The translations under genes were made by a program, and so were the position numbers. From Streptomyces sp. ITFR-16 (GTDB lineage: Bacteria > Actinomycetota > Actinomycetes > Streptomycetales > Streptomycetaceae): a stretch of DNA of 64,000 nucleotides. The stretch spans positions 3,906,001 through 3,970,000 of the forward strand of contig NZ_CP134609.1 in the NCBI RefSeq assembly GCF_031844705.1. Reading direction: 5' to 3'. Below, piece after piece: positions 34,101 to 38,970 of the stretch. Each line of letters starts with the position of its first letter. The first letter of the stretch is position 1. The notes beneath the pieces are model-generated. The model was given only the letters and a program-made list of their open reading frames with translations, was not told the DNA's origin and ran no database searches.

Positions 34101-35466
34101 CGACCGCGTCCACCTCGGCGGCGGTGAGCCCGGCGTCGGCGAGGGCCTGCGCGATGACGCGCTGCTGGGCGGTGCCGCTCGGGGCGGTGAGGCCGTTGCT
34201 CGCGCCGTCCTGGTTCACGGCGGAGCCCCGGACGACGGCGAGCACCTGGTGGCCGTGGCGCCGGGCGTCGGAGAGCCGCTCCACCACGAGCAGGCCGACG
34301 CCCTCGGCGAAGGAGGTCCCGTCGGCGCCCGCCGCGAACGCCTTGATCTGTCCGTCCGGGGCGAGCCCGCGCTGCCGGCTGAACTCGGTGAAGAGACCGG
34401 GGGTGCTCAGGACGGTCACGCCGCCCGCGAGCGCCATCGAGCACTCGCCGCGCCGCAGCGACTGGACGGCGAGGTGCAGCGAGACCAGCGAACCGGAGCA
34501 GGCGGTGTCGACGGTGAGCGCCGGACCCTCCAGGCCCAGCGCGTACGCGACACGGCCGGAGGTGACGCTCAGCGCGCCGCCCGTGACGAGGTAGCCGGTC
34601 AGGCTCTCGGGGGCGTCCTGCACCCGGGGCCCGTACTCGGAGGGACCGGCGCCGATGAACACACCGGTCCGGCTGCCGCGCAGCGAGGTCGGATCGATCC
34701 CGGTGCGCTCCAGTGCCTCCCAGGCCGTCTCCAGCAGCAGCCGCTGCTGCGGGTCCATGGCCAGCGCCTCGCGCGGGCTGATCCCGAAGAACGCGGCGTC
34801 GAACTCGGCGGCGTCGTGCAGGAATCCGCCGGTACGCGTGTAGCAGGTGCCGGGAACGGTGGGGTCGTCGTCGAAGAGGGCGTCGAGGTCCCAGCCCCGA
34901 TCCTCCGGGAAGGGGCCGACGGCGCTCTCGCCGTCGTCGACCAGCTTCCACAGGTCCTCGGCCGAGCGGATGCCGCCCGGGAAGCGGCCGCTGATGCCGA
35001 CGACCGCGATGGGCTCGTCGGCGAAGGCGGGGGCGGGCACCGGGGCGGGGTCCGCGGCGACGGCCGGTCCGGCGGGCGCGCCGAGCAGCTCGGTGCGGAC
35101 GCAGGCGGCCAGCAGCTCCGGGCTCGGGTGGTCGAAGGCGGCGGTCACGGGCAGGGCGAGCCCGGTCGCCGCGTTGATCCGCGCGTGCAGGTCGACCAGG
35201 GCGATGGAGTCGAGCCCGAGTTCCCGGAAGGAGGTGTGGGCGACGACCACCGGTTCGGTGTCGGGCCGGACCTTGCGCAGGCACGCGGCGGTCTGCTCGC
35301 AGACCAGATCGGCCAGGAGCCGGGTCTGCTCGCTCCCGGGAAGTCCGGACAGCCGGCCGGCCAGGGCGGCCCCGGGGTTCTCCCCCGGCAGGACCTCCGA
35401 GCGTCCCCCCGGGCGGACCTCCGCGCCGGACATGTCATCAGCGACAGGATCGAAGCCCGCGGACAT
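19195..35466 (-). CDS. Type I PKS, starter ACP plus three KS-AT-DH-KR-ACP modules (malonyl)
   Basis: About 5423 residues; predicted first polypeptide of the line. It opens not with a docking helix but with an ACP (LGLDSIALVDL, about 35.21 kb) lacking any AT, KSQ or CoA-ligase domain, so the starter must be loaded by a separate enzyme. Three modules follow: KS1 35.0-33.7, AT1, DH1, KR1, ACP1 to 29.9 kb; KS2 29.8 to ACP2 24.7 kb; KS3 24.6 to ACP3 19.5 kb. KS1 has DTACSGS; KS2 and KS3 have DTACSSS; all keep the Cys. All ATs have GHSIGE and HAFH (malonyl). All DHs have HxxxGxxxxP and the catalytic Asp. KRs have Tyr in NYAAAN or TYAAAN; the LDD position reads IDD, VDP and MDN. No ER is present. 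The C-terminus has helical docking sequence. The ATG at 35466 has GGGAG seven bases upstream; in-frame starts further out lie outside the ACP fold. Confidence 0.95.
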   Translation of the reverse strand: MSAGFDPVADDMSGAEVRPGGRSEVLPGENPGAALAGRLSGLPGSEQTRLLADLVCEQTAACLRKVRPDTEPVVVAHTSFRELGLDSIALVDLHARINAATGLALPVTAAFDHPSPELLAACVRTELLGAPAGPAVAADPAPVPAPAFADEPIAVVGISGRFPGGIRSAEDLWKLVDDGESAVGPFPEDRGWDLDALFDDDPTVPGTCYTRTGGFLHDAAEFDAAFFGISPREALAMDPQQRLLLETAWEALERTGIDPTSLRGSRTGVFIGAGPSEYGPRVQDAPESLTGYLVTGGALSVTSGRVAYALGLEGPALTVDTACSGSLVSLHLAVQSLRRGECSMALAGGVTVLSTPGLFTEFSRQRGLAPDGQIKAFAAGADGTSFAEGVGLLVVERLSDARRHGHQVLAVVRGSAVNQDGASNGLTAPSGTAQQRVIAQALADAGLTAAEVDAVEAHGTGTTLGDPIEARALIETYGRDRPEDRPLWLGSVKSNLGHTQAAAGVAGLMKMIMAMRNGVLPRTLHVDAPSGNVDWSAGTVRLLTEPVPWPGTADRPRRAGVSGFGISGTNAHVIVEEPPADDSVAADGEPVPAADPGPVPVPVGARSDEGLRAQAARLAEFMDERDGLSPADLGHALGTGRAALEHRAAVVAADRGELLAGLRALAAGDDAPGTRTGTLPAGRLAFLFTGQGSQRLAMGRRLYDAYPVFADALADAIGWLDLQLDTSVWDVLFAEEGSAHAALLDETRYAQTALFAVEVALFRLVESWGIRPDFVAGHSIGEIAAAHVAGVLNLEDAATLVAARGRLMQELPAGGAMIAVQATEEEVLPLLGERVAVAALNGPESLVLSGEEDATVALAERFAAQGRKTKRLQVSHAFHSPLMEPMLEEFRRIAGILAYSAPRIPVVSTVTGRLATSQELCSPDYWTGHVRNAVRFCDAMDWLVGQGGARTFLELGPDGVLSALGQTGLPEERAADTVLAPLLRAGKDEVREVLGAAALAHVRGARLDWQAVYAGHPTRRVDLPTHAFRTRRYWLDPERATGPGALATRHPVLSSVVHLAGAGTTVLSGRLSARTHPWVADHTIAGVTLLPGTAFVELALRAGEETGCGLVDELTLQAPLVLPEAGAVALQVVVAPADASGRRTVECYARPDTVEAAGDDWVRHATGVLAPAVPDPHTAALAGTWPPAGAVPLDVSTLYADMADEGYGYGPAFHGVRAAWLRDGEVFADVELPQQARAGAAGHALHPALLDAALHPADHALSAAGNRPEGTWIPFSWNRVALYAAEATAVRVRIAARGRDELDVTVSDASGAPVARVESLLLRAVTGDQLAADRSDPLLAVRWNTVELPQEEVEFAELADVTGAEVPPVVVYRTPPTPAGDVPAAVRAVTADALAAVRTWLADERYAGSRLAVVTRNGASVPGTDVDLAQAPVWGLVRSAEAENPGRFVLVDTDEPGSVLLGRAAAASAEPEIALRGTESYVPRLAAVPAADEERPAPWDGTGTVLLTGGTGGVGAELARHLVREHGVRHLLLTSRRGADAPGARELLADLAAEGAEVTVSATDVADRDALAALLAAVPSAHPLRAVVHAAGVIDDGLVGHLTAERLDTVLRPKVDAAWHLHELTAGLDLAAFVLFSSASTVLDGAGQGNYAAANLFLDALAARRAAAGQVVTSLAWGLWAGGGGMGAGLDAAALTRIERLGLDSLSFEENLAQLDKALGTDEPAVVPVRVNARAVRARTDGTPTLLRALVRPRTALRTAGASTAATTGAAPLAVRLAELGAADRLATVLHLVRTETAAVLGYRSAEEVTANRAFMETGFDSLAAVELRNRLATATGLRLSATLTFDYPTATALAEHLVTKLVASAAPETAAAAPVARTRATEDDPIVIVSMACRYPGGVTSPEELWQLVAEGSDAIGPFPTDRGWDDDLYDPEIGKPGRTYSTEGAFLYDAARFDPAFFGISPREAQAMDPQQRLLLEVAWETFERAGIDPRSVKGSSTGVFAGVMYHDWGLRLGPLPEDVAGYHGNGSLASVVSGRVAYTLGLEGPAVTVDTACSSSLVALHMASQALRSGECSLALAGGVTIMSTPDTFLDMARQRGLASDGRCKSFGVGADGTGWGEGAGVLLLERLSDARRNGHRVLAVVRGSAINQDGASNGLTAPNGPAQQRVIRGALAHAGLTAAEVDVVEAHGTGTRLGDPIEAQALLETYGQERPDGQPLWLGSIKSNMGHTQAAAGVAGIIKMVMAMRHGVLPRTLYAETPSDQVDWAAGEVELLTEAREWQPVDRPRRAGVSSFGISGTNAHVIIEQALEEPADVAVPAALPALSWPVSGATPEALRAQADRLRARLDLLTDEELVPAALTLATGRAALEHRAVALGADREELARALELLAAAEGADPVQDGRTAFLFTGQGAQRLGMGRGLYEAFPVFAAAFDAVCAEVDAHLGRSLRDVVWGEDAGELNATAHAQPALFAFEVALFRLVEGWGVTPDVVVGHSIGEVAAAHVAGVLSLADAVRLVVARGRLMQELPAGGAMVAVQATEAEVLPLLTEGVGIAAVNGPTSVVVSGTEAAALAVGEHFASAGRKTSRLAVSHAFHSALMEPMLDEFRAVAQGLAFSEPRIPAVSTATGELSSEWQSPEYWVGQVREAVRFADAVRTAEGLGARTFVEIGPDAVLTALGAGAVDSGTFVPLVRRDRDEAREALAGLGAVWARGTEVDWPAALGARGGNGPLVDLPTYAFQRKRYWLDVTAGAGDVGSAGLDPVDHPVLSAAVLSPESGSLVLTGRLSTAAQPWVADHGVHGAVLLPGTGFVELAVRLGDQIGCDLLEELTLEAPLVLPGSGGVALRVAAGAPEPSGRRPLHIHSRPDGAPEDAWTRHATGFLATGAPAQVDADLTQWPPRGATPVDVEGAYERLSERGYGYGPAFQGLTAAWRRGDELFAEVALPESVRAEAADYGLHPALLDTAMHVDVLVDQGEGGTEALLPFAWSGVSLHATGAAALRVYVRRIRGAEESAMVVADETGSPVMTVSSLICRPVSADQLARADGPVSDALHHIAWTPLAEPVEPLPASTVVLDEYGLAILSDPSAAVLACCPTPAGRPVPEATRTITSYVLDLLQSWLIDERFESTTLVVVTRGAVATDEGTAPDLTQAPVWGIVRAAQAENPGRIVLLDADPGDTADAAGFPAAAAASLALGEPELALREGRFLVPRLVRTAVPEGDAPWNGDDTVLITGGTGGLGARIAHHLVARHGARHLVLTSRRGLDAPGAVGLRDRLVEAGAADVRIAACDVSDRDALARVLDGIPSTHPLGGVVHAAGVVDPGLIGALTPERLDTVLRPKADAAWHLHELTSDMDLSAFVMFSSAGGLVLPAGQGNYAAANVFLDALAAHRHAAGLPATSLAYGLWAVNTGLGGELTDADVEKMNRLGLPALPAARGIELFDEALRTRHALLAPLLVDPAALHARGGDVPPLLRAAAAAGRPALRRTAAAAPVGDSLARRLAPLTAAERRQSLRDLVAGQVAAVLGHESADTVGIDRAFKELGFDSLAAVELRNALNSVTGLRLPVTLVFDYPNTRAVADYLDTELGGTEDESAALTAGTAPSALSDDEPIAIVGISCRFPGGVRSAEDLWTLVAEGRDAVDVFPADRGWDTDGIYDPEPGLHGKTYAREGGFLYDAAEFDPAFFGISPREAVAMDPQQRLLLQSAWEAFEDAGIDPTAMRGSQTGVYAGVMYHDYASRLQHIPDDVAGYLGNGTAASILTGRVAYTLGLEGPAVSVDTACSSSLVALHMACQALRRGEVGMALAGGVTVMSTPEIYVEFAQQRGLSADGRCKAFAGGADGTGWAEGVGLLLVERLSDAERLGHDVLAVIRGSAINQDGASNGLTAPNGPSQQRVIHRALAASGLTTADVDLVEGHGTGTRLGDPIEAQALLATYGQGRPADDPVWLGSIKSNIGHAQAAAGVSGVIKSVMALRHGLMPQTLHVDEPSPEVDWEAGNVRLLTEARPWPRRADRPRRATVSSFGLSGTNAHLIVEEAPQPVAAAGESRVRPVTGHPLPLVLSGSDPEAPARQAAALRDRLLADPDTDLADIAYTLATGRATLEHRAVALATDTESALRELDALVDGEGVRDTATQGRTAFLFTGQGAQRLGMGRGLYEAFPVFAAAFDAVCAEVDAHVGRSLRGVVWGEDAGALNATAMAQPALFAFEVALFRLLEAWGVTPDVVVGHSIGELAAAHVAGVLSLADAARLVVARGRLMQELPTGGAMVAVQATEAEVLPLLTEGVGIAAVNGPTSVVVSGTEAAALAVGEHFAALGRKTSRLSVSHAFHSALMEPMLSAFREVAAGLVYSEPQVPVVSTVTGELCSEWQSPEYWVDQVRRPVRFADAVRSAEEAGARTFVEIGPDAVLTALGAGAVDSGTFVPLVRRDRDEAREALAGLGAVWARGTEVDWEAFCAGTGARRVDLPTYAFQRTRYWLDAPAAVGDAAGLGQLPAGHPLLSAVVVSPETGAPVLTGRLSVATHPWLADHAVHGSVLLPGTAYVEMALRAGHEAGCGQLEELTQETPMLLPAKAGVAVQVAVGEADESGRRDVAVYSRAEDLPADAPWTRNARGVLAAEPAPVVPDLEAWPPAGAQAVDVSGMYEDLAGLGYGYGPVFQGLTAAWRRGDELFAEIGLPEHARTDAAAFALHPALLDAALHAERIFDADHDGPVRASLPFVWNGVTLHATGAPALRVRLTKPGPDAVALRITAPTGEPVAAVESLVVREVSAAQLAGDGDGRGAALFRIDWQAPQANQAATAPGSTDDWLVVGAALPGIRSVDSLAEAVSGAGVPGTVLLTAPDVSDVFGTAGGVPEQVRTSVGRLLDGLGQWLADGRFADTRLVLVTRNAVVAGDGDEVDCVQAPLWGVLRAAQAENPGRFTVVDLDSADASVAALPAALASAETEIAVRRGRILVPRYTATTGDAGSPVWSPDGTVLITGGTGLLGAVLAKHLVAEKGVRHLVLTSRRGADAPGAEELRSQLTESGAESVRIVAVDAADRYALAALLDEIPAAHPLTGVVHAAGVMDNALVGAVTQEQVGKVLRPKVDAAWHLHELTRNLDLSAFVLYSSAGGQILSAGQATYAAANVFLDALAAERRAAGLAATSLAWGLWEGTVGEGPELTEADLRRMGRSGVLELSFADGLALFDAALGVDAALLAPVRLDRAALRERADEIPALLRGLAGPPVRRGPRPAAVPAAGAGDTGGSLVRAKLAGLRPGPEQTRCLEELVRGHAAAVLGHGDPTGVAADRGFTELGLDSLGAIELRNRLQKATGLRLPATLMFDYPNSASLAAFLLEELAPEPAATSPGGESLDEDGIRRALLSIPAARLREAGLLDTLLGLAAGTSDAADAAEASDACAEQGPAIEEMAVDDLVRAAMAGGELS
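27847..28245. repeat. 399-bp exact repeat, copy 2, inside an AT domain
   Basis: Second copy of the exact repeat also found at 12129-12527, here in the AT of module 2 of the first PKS gene. Both copies lie in the same orientation and at the same position in the AT. Confidence 0.9.
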
Positions 35467-35787
35467 CTGCACGCTCCCAGCTCGTATCGAATGCCCCGAG
35501 TCATTCCAGCCACGGGGTGACCGCACGCTAGGTCGGCTCCGAACGGCCGCGACACCCCTATCCCCCCAGGTGTTGACCCTGCCGCCCGTCCGCACGGGCC
35601 CGGCCGAATCGGCCACGCACCGCCGCCGCGTGGGGCGAGATGCCTGCTGGGCCGGGGTGCCGGAAGGGCCGGGAGCGGTCAGGGGGGTGGTCGGTGTTCT
35701 CCGCGCACGCCCCCGGCCCCTTCAATGGCACGCACTGCCCAGGGCGCCGCCATCGGCGGGCCCGATGGCCGAAGAGACGGGTGGAGC
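35467..35787. promoter_or_regulatory. Divergent promoter region of the polyketide cluster
   Basis: 321 bases lie between the ATG of the first PKS (minus) and the carboxylase gene (plus). No convincing gene is seen inside. Any promoters for the PKS operon and the carboxylase/thioesterase operon must lie here. A TTGACC hexamer (about 35574) could be a -35 element, but no clear -10 or operator pair could be assigned by eye. Confidence 0.6.
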
Positions 35788-37347
35788 ATGACCGTTGCCG
35801 ATGTCAGTGTCCGAGTGGCCGAACGAGAAGCGATCAAGGAGGCCGTGGAGCTGGGTCCTTCCCCGAGCGCGTCCGAGGCGCAGCACGCACGGGGCAAGCT
35901 GACCGTGCGCGAGCGGCTGGACCTGCTGTTCGACCCGGGGACCTTCCGGGAGATCGAACAGCTGCGCCGCCACCGCGCGGCGGGGTTCGGCCTGGAGGAC
36001 CGCAGGCCGCACACCGACGGTGTGGTCACCGGCTGGGGCCGGGTCGAGGGCCGCAGGGTGTTCGTGTACGCACACGACTTCCGGATCTTCGGCGGCTCGC
36101 TCGGGGAGGCTCACGCGCAGAAGATCCACAAGGTGATGGACCTCGCACTGGCGGCGGGCGCCCCGCTCGTGTCGCTCAGCGACGGCGCCGGCGCCCGTAT
36201 CCAGGAGGGCGTCACCGCGCTCGCCGGGTACGGCGGCATCTTCCGCCGCAACGTGGCCGCGTCCGGGGTGATCCCGCAGATCAGCGTGATGCTCGGCCCG
36301 TGCGCCGGCGGCGCCACGTACTCCCCGGCGCTCACCGACTACGTGTTCATGGTCCGCGACATCGCGCAGATGTACATCACCGGCCCCGACGTCGTGCAGG
36401 CCGTCACCGGCGAGAAGATCACGCACAACGGCCTCGGCGGCGCCGAGGTGCACTCCACGGTCTCCGGCGCGAGCGCGTTCCTGTACGACACCGAGGAGGA
36501 GTGCCTGGAGGAGGTGCGCCACCTGCTCTCGCTCCTGCCGTCCAACAACCGCGAACTGCCGCCCGCCGTCCCGTGCGACGACCCGGTGGACCGGCGCGGC
36601 GACGCCCTGTCCCGCCTGGTGCCGGCCGACCCCAACCGCGCGTACGACATGCGGGCGGTGATCGAGGAGATCGTCGACGACGCGGATCTCTTCGAGGTCC
36701 ACGCCAACTGGGCGACCAACATCATCTGCGCCCTGGCCCGCCTGGACGGCCATGTGGTCGGCATCGTCGCCAACCAGCCCGCGTCCCTCGCCGGCGTCCT
36801 CGACATCCACGCCTCCGAGAAGGCCGCGCGCTTCGTGCAGACCTGCGACGCGTTCAGCATCCCGCTCGTCACGCTGGTCGATGTCCCGGGCTTCCTGCCG
36901 GGCAGCGACCAGGAGCACAACGGGGTCATCCGTCACGGCGCGAAACTCCTGTACGCGTACTGCGCGGCCACCGTCCCCCGGGTCCAGGTCATCCTGCGCA
37001 AGGCGTACGGCGGCGCGTACATCGTCATGGACTCACGCTCGATCGGCGCGGACCTGTCCTTCGCCTGGCCCACCAACGAGATCGCGGTGATGGGCGCGGA
37101 AGGCGCGGCCAACGTGGTCTTCCGCCGCGAGATCGCCGCCGCCGACGACCCGGACGCGGCGCGCGCCCAGCGGGTCAAGCAGTACCGCCAGGAGCTGATG
37201 CACCCGTACTACGCCGCCGAGCGGGGTCTCGTCGACGACGTCATCGACCCGGCCACGACCCGCCAGGTGCTGATCGACGCGCTCGACGTCCTGCGCGCCA
37301 AACACGTGCCTCTGCCCGAACGCAAGCACGGCAACCCACCGTTCTGA
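35788..37347 (+). CDS. accB: Acyl-CoA carboxylase beta (carboxyltransferase) subunit, acetyl-CoA type
   Basis: 519 residues. It transfers carboxyl from biotin to acyl-CoA, making malonyl-CoA (or methylmalonyl-CoA). The fold is the usual crotonase-like tandem, with oxyanion-hole regions around GAGAR (133-137) and the C-terminal GAYIVMDS. Ile412 occupies the residue where, in the studied Streptomyces enzymes, Asp marks the propionyl-specific subunit and Ile the subunit accepting acetyl-CoA. This predicts malonyl-CoA supply, fitting the all-malonyl ATs beside it. ATG at 35788 is preceded by GTGGAGC; an in-frame ATG at 35725 would add 21 residues not typical of the family. The epsilon subunit starts one base after its stop. 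A biotinylated alpha subunit is not in the window and is presumably encoded elsewhere. Confidence 0.93.
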   Translation: MTVADVSVRVAEREAIKEAVELGPSPSASEAQHARGKLTVRERLDLLFDPGTFREIEQLRRHRAAGFGLEDRRPHTDGVVTGWGRVEGRRVFVYAHDFRIFGGSLGEAHAQKIHKVMDLALAAGAPLVSLSDGAGARIQEGVTALAGYGGIFRRNVAASGVIPQISVMLGPCAGGATYSPALTDYVFMVRDIAQMYITGPDVVQAVTGEKITHNGLGGAEVHSTVSGASAFLYDTEEECLEEVRHLLSLLPSNNRELPPAVPCDDPVDRRGDALSRLVPADPNRAYDMRAVIEEIVDDADLFEVHANWATNIICALARLDGHVVGIVANQPASLAGVLDIHASEKAARFVQTCDAFSIPLVTLVDVPGFLPGSDQEHNGVIRHGAKLLYAYCAATVPRVQVILRKAYGGAYIVMDSRSIGADLSFAWPTNEIAVMGAEGAANVVFRREIAAADDPDAARAQRVKQYRQELMHPYYAAERGLVDDVIDPATTRQVLIDALDVLRAKHVPLPERKHGNPPF

Positions 37348-37348
37348 C

Positions 37349-37534
37349 ATGACCGAGCCACCACGCCTGCGCATCGACCGAGGCGCCCCGACCCCCACGG
37401 AACTGGCCGCGGTCCTCCTGGTCCTGCTCGCGGCGACGAGGAACCAGGAGCCGCCCGCACCCTCCGCACCCCACCGGGCCACCTGGGGCCCCGCCCGAGC
37501 CTGGCGCCCCCCGGGCACCTGGCCTGCCCCATGA
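37349..37534 (+). CDS. accE: Acyl-CoA carboxylase epsilon subunit
   Basis: 61 residues, the usual size of the small epsilon subunits that bind and activate actinobacterial acyl-CoA carboxylases. The N-terminal RIDRGAPTPTELAAVLLVLLA matches the family pattern (basic strand, G-x-PT-x-EELAAL, hydrophobic helix), and a Trp lies in the C-terminal half. The tail is rich in Pro and Ala. TGACATG spacing to the beta subunit implies translational coupling, supporting a dedicated cluster carboxylase. The end overlaps or abuts the thioesterase gene. Confidence 0.8.
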   Translation: MTEPPRLRIDRGAPTPTELAAVLLVLLAATRNQEPPAPSAPHRATWGPARAWRPPGTWPAP

Positions 37535-37560
37535 CCCAACGGCAGAAGGAACACCCCCAG

Positions 37561-38316
37561 ATGACCACCACAACGCGCTCCGCACCCGCGACGGCCTGGC
37601 TGCGCCGCTTCCACCCCTCCGACGGGGCCCCGGTACGCCTGTTCTGCCTGCCGCACGCGGGCGGCTCGGCGAGCTACTACTTCCCGGTCTCGCGCGCCCT
37701 GTCCCCCGCCGTGGACGTGGTGGCGGTCCAGTACCCGGGCCGCCAGGACCGCCGAGCCGAACCCTGCGTCCCCGACGTCCGCCGCCTGGCCGACCTCCTG
37801 ACCGCCGAACTCCTCCCGTGGTGCGACCGCCCGGTGGCCCTCTTCGGCCACAGCCTGGGCGCGACCCTCGCCTTCGAGGTGGCCCTCCGCCTGGAGGCGG
37901 CCGGCACCACCCCCCACACCCTCTTCGCCTCGGGCCGCCGTGCCCCGTCCCGCCACCGCGAGAACGAACAGGTCCACCGGGCCCCCGACGCCCAACTCCT
38001 GTCCACCATCCGCCGCATGAGCGGCACGGACCCGGCTGTCCTGGCCGACGAGGAACTCCTCCGCTCGATCCTCCCGGCCATCCGCGCCGACTACGAGGCC
38101 GCAGAAACCTACCGCTACACCCCCGGCCCACCCCTGACCTGCCCCATCACCATCCTCAACGGAGACAAGGACCCCGAGGTAAGCCCCCCGGAAGCCACCG
38201 CCTGGACCACCCACACCACCGCCCCCTGCACCTTCCACACGTACGAGGGCGGCCACTTCTACCTGAACGACCACGCGCCGGAGGTCATCGCCCTGATCCG
38301 GGAGCGGATCGCGTAG
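37561..38316 (+). CDS. Type II thioesterase (alpha/beta hydrolase)
   Basis: 251 residues, normal for free-standing PKS/NRPS editing thioesterases. These remove aberrant or stalled acyl groups from ACP domains. Motifs: FCLPHAGGSASYY near the start, nucleophile Ser98 in GHSLGA, Asp204 in GDKDPE, and His232 in EGGHFYL, completing the triad. The ATG at 37561 is preferred for AAGGA ten bases upstream. An in-frame ATG at 37531 overlaps the epsilon stop (ATGA) and is an alternative adding ten residues. A terminator hairpin follows the stop at once, closing a three-gene operon with the carboxylase subunits. Confidence 0.93.
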   Translation: MTTTTRSAPATAWLRRFHPSDGAPVRLFCLPHAGGSASYYFPVSRALSPAVDVVAVQYPGRQDRRAEPCVPDVRRLADLLTAELLPWCDRPVALFGHSLGATLAFEVALRLEAAGTTPHTLFASGRRAPSRHRENEQVHRAPDAQLLSTIRRMSGTDPAVLADEELLRSILPAIRADYEAAETYRYTPGPPLTCPITILNGDKDPEVSPPEATAWTTHTTAPCTFHTYEGGHFYLNDHAPEVIALIRERIA

Positions 38317-38326
38317 GGACATACGC

Positions 38327-38360
38327 CAGAGGCCCCCAGGATTTCTCCTGGGGGCCTCTG
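38327..38360. terminator. Terminator between thioesterase gene and tRNA-Arg
   Basis: Perfect 15-base arms CAGAGGCCCCCAGGA and TCCTGGGGGCCTCTG around a TTTC loop, 10 bases after the thioesterase stop and just beyond the tRNA-Arg 3' end on the other strand. It can serve both convergent transcripts. Confidence 0.85.
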
Positions 38361-38368
38361 GTCTGCTG

Positions 38369-38441
38369 TGCACTCGGCAGGATTCGAACCTGCAACCTTC
38401 TGATCCGTAGTCAGATGCTCTATCCGTTAAGCTACGAGTGC
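38369..38441 (-). tRNA. tRNA-Arg (ACG)
   Basis: 73 bases forming a complete cloverleaf on the minus strand. The acceptor stem is GCACTCG with CGAGTGC. The anticodon stem TCTGA/TCAGA holds loop CTACGGA (anticodon ACG), and the T arm GCAGG-TTCGAAT-CCTGC is canonical. The discriminator is A and CCA is not encoded. Confidence 0.95.
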
Positions 38442-38608
38442 TTGTGCGTCCTGGGCTTTTTTCTGCCCCGTCGGCGTTGCGAGAACAACATTACATGACC
38501 TGCGGCGTGACGCGAAATCCATTAGGCGCACCCGGCCTGACCTGCGAAAACACCGGGAACGCACCCTCGAACGGGCTAGGGAGCGACCCGGGGGCGCGCC
38601 CTGGAACG

Positions 38609-38643
38609 GCCGAAGCCCCGGGCCAGTGGCCCGGGGCTTCGGC
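38609..38643. terminator. Hairpin terminator downstream of tRNA-Ser(GCT)
   Basis: Long G+C-rich inverted repeat, GCCGAAGCCCCGGGCC pairing with GGCCCGGGGCTTCGGC around AGT. It starts 8 bases past the tRNA-Ser 3' end on the minus strand. Confidence 0.75.
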
Positions 38644-38650
38644 GATCGCG

Positions 38651-38741
38651 CGGAGGCGGAGGGATTTGAACCCTCGATGGGCTTTAAGACCCAAACCGCA
38701 TTAGCAGTGCGGCGCCATAGACCGGACTAGGCGACGCCTCC
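38651..38741 (-). tRNA. tRNA-Ser (GCT)
   Basis: 91 bases with the long variable arm of a class II tRNA. The acceptor stem is GGAGGCG/CGCCTCC with discriminator G. The anticodon loop CTGCTAA gives anticodon GCT, and the T arm is GAGGG-TTCAAAT-CCCTC. CCA is not encoded. Confidence 0.95.
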
Positions 38742-38970
38742 AGCACACCTCGCGCGAGCGCGAGTGGTGCGTGCAGATGATGACACAGCTGCTCGCCCTG
38801 TCACCAATCGCCGCCTACGGTACTAGGCAGTCGGCCACGAGGGCAAAGCGTCCGCGGTTGCGCAACGCCGTGGCGTGCGGAGCGTTAGTCATGCCGGAGG
38901 CGCCCGCTTCCGCCGTACGTCCTCCGCCGCCGGACCCGCGCCGGCGGCGTGCACGACCACAGGAGTCCGC

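Noticed and set aside
34490..34516. KS1 as a decarboxylating KSQ loading domain
   Set aside because: The active Cys is present (DTACSGS), so it is a normal condensing KS; only the following Ser is Gly.
345..35466. Methylmalonyl-specific AT domains
   Set aside because: Every AT has HAFH and GHS(I/V)GE; no YASH or GHSQGE signature occurs.
19195..35466. Enoylreductase domains between DH and KR
   Set aside because: The DH-KR linkers match the KR structural subdomain; no nucleotide-binding motif of the ER type is present.
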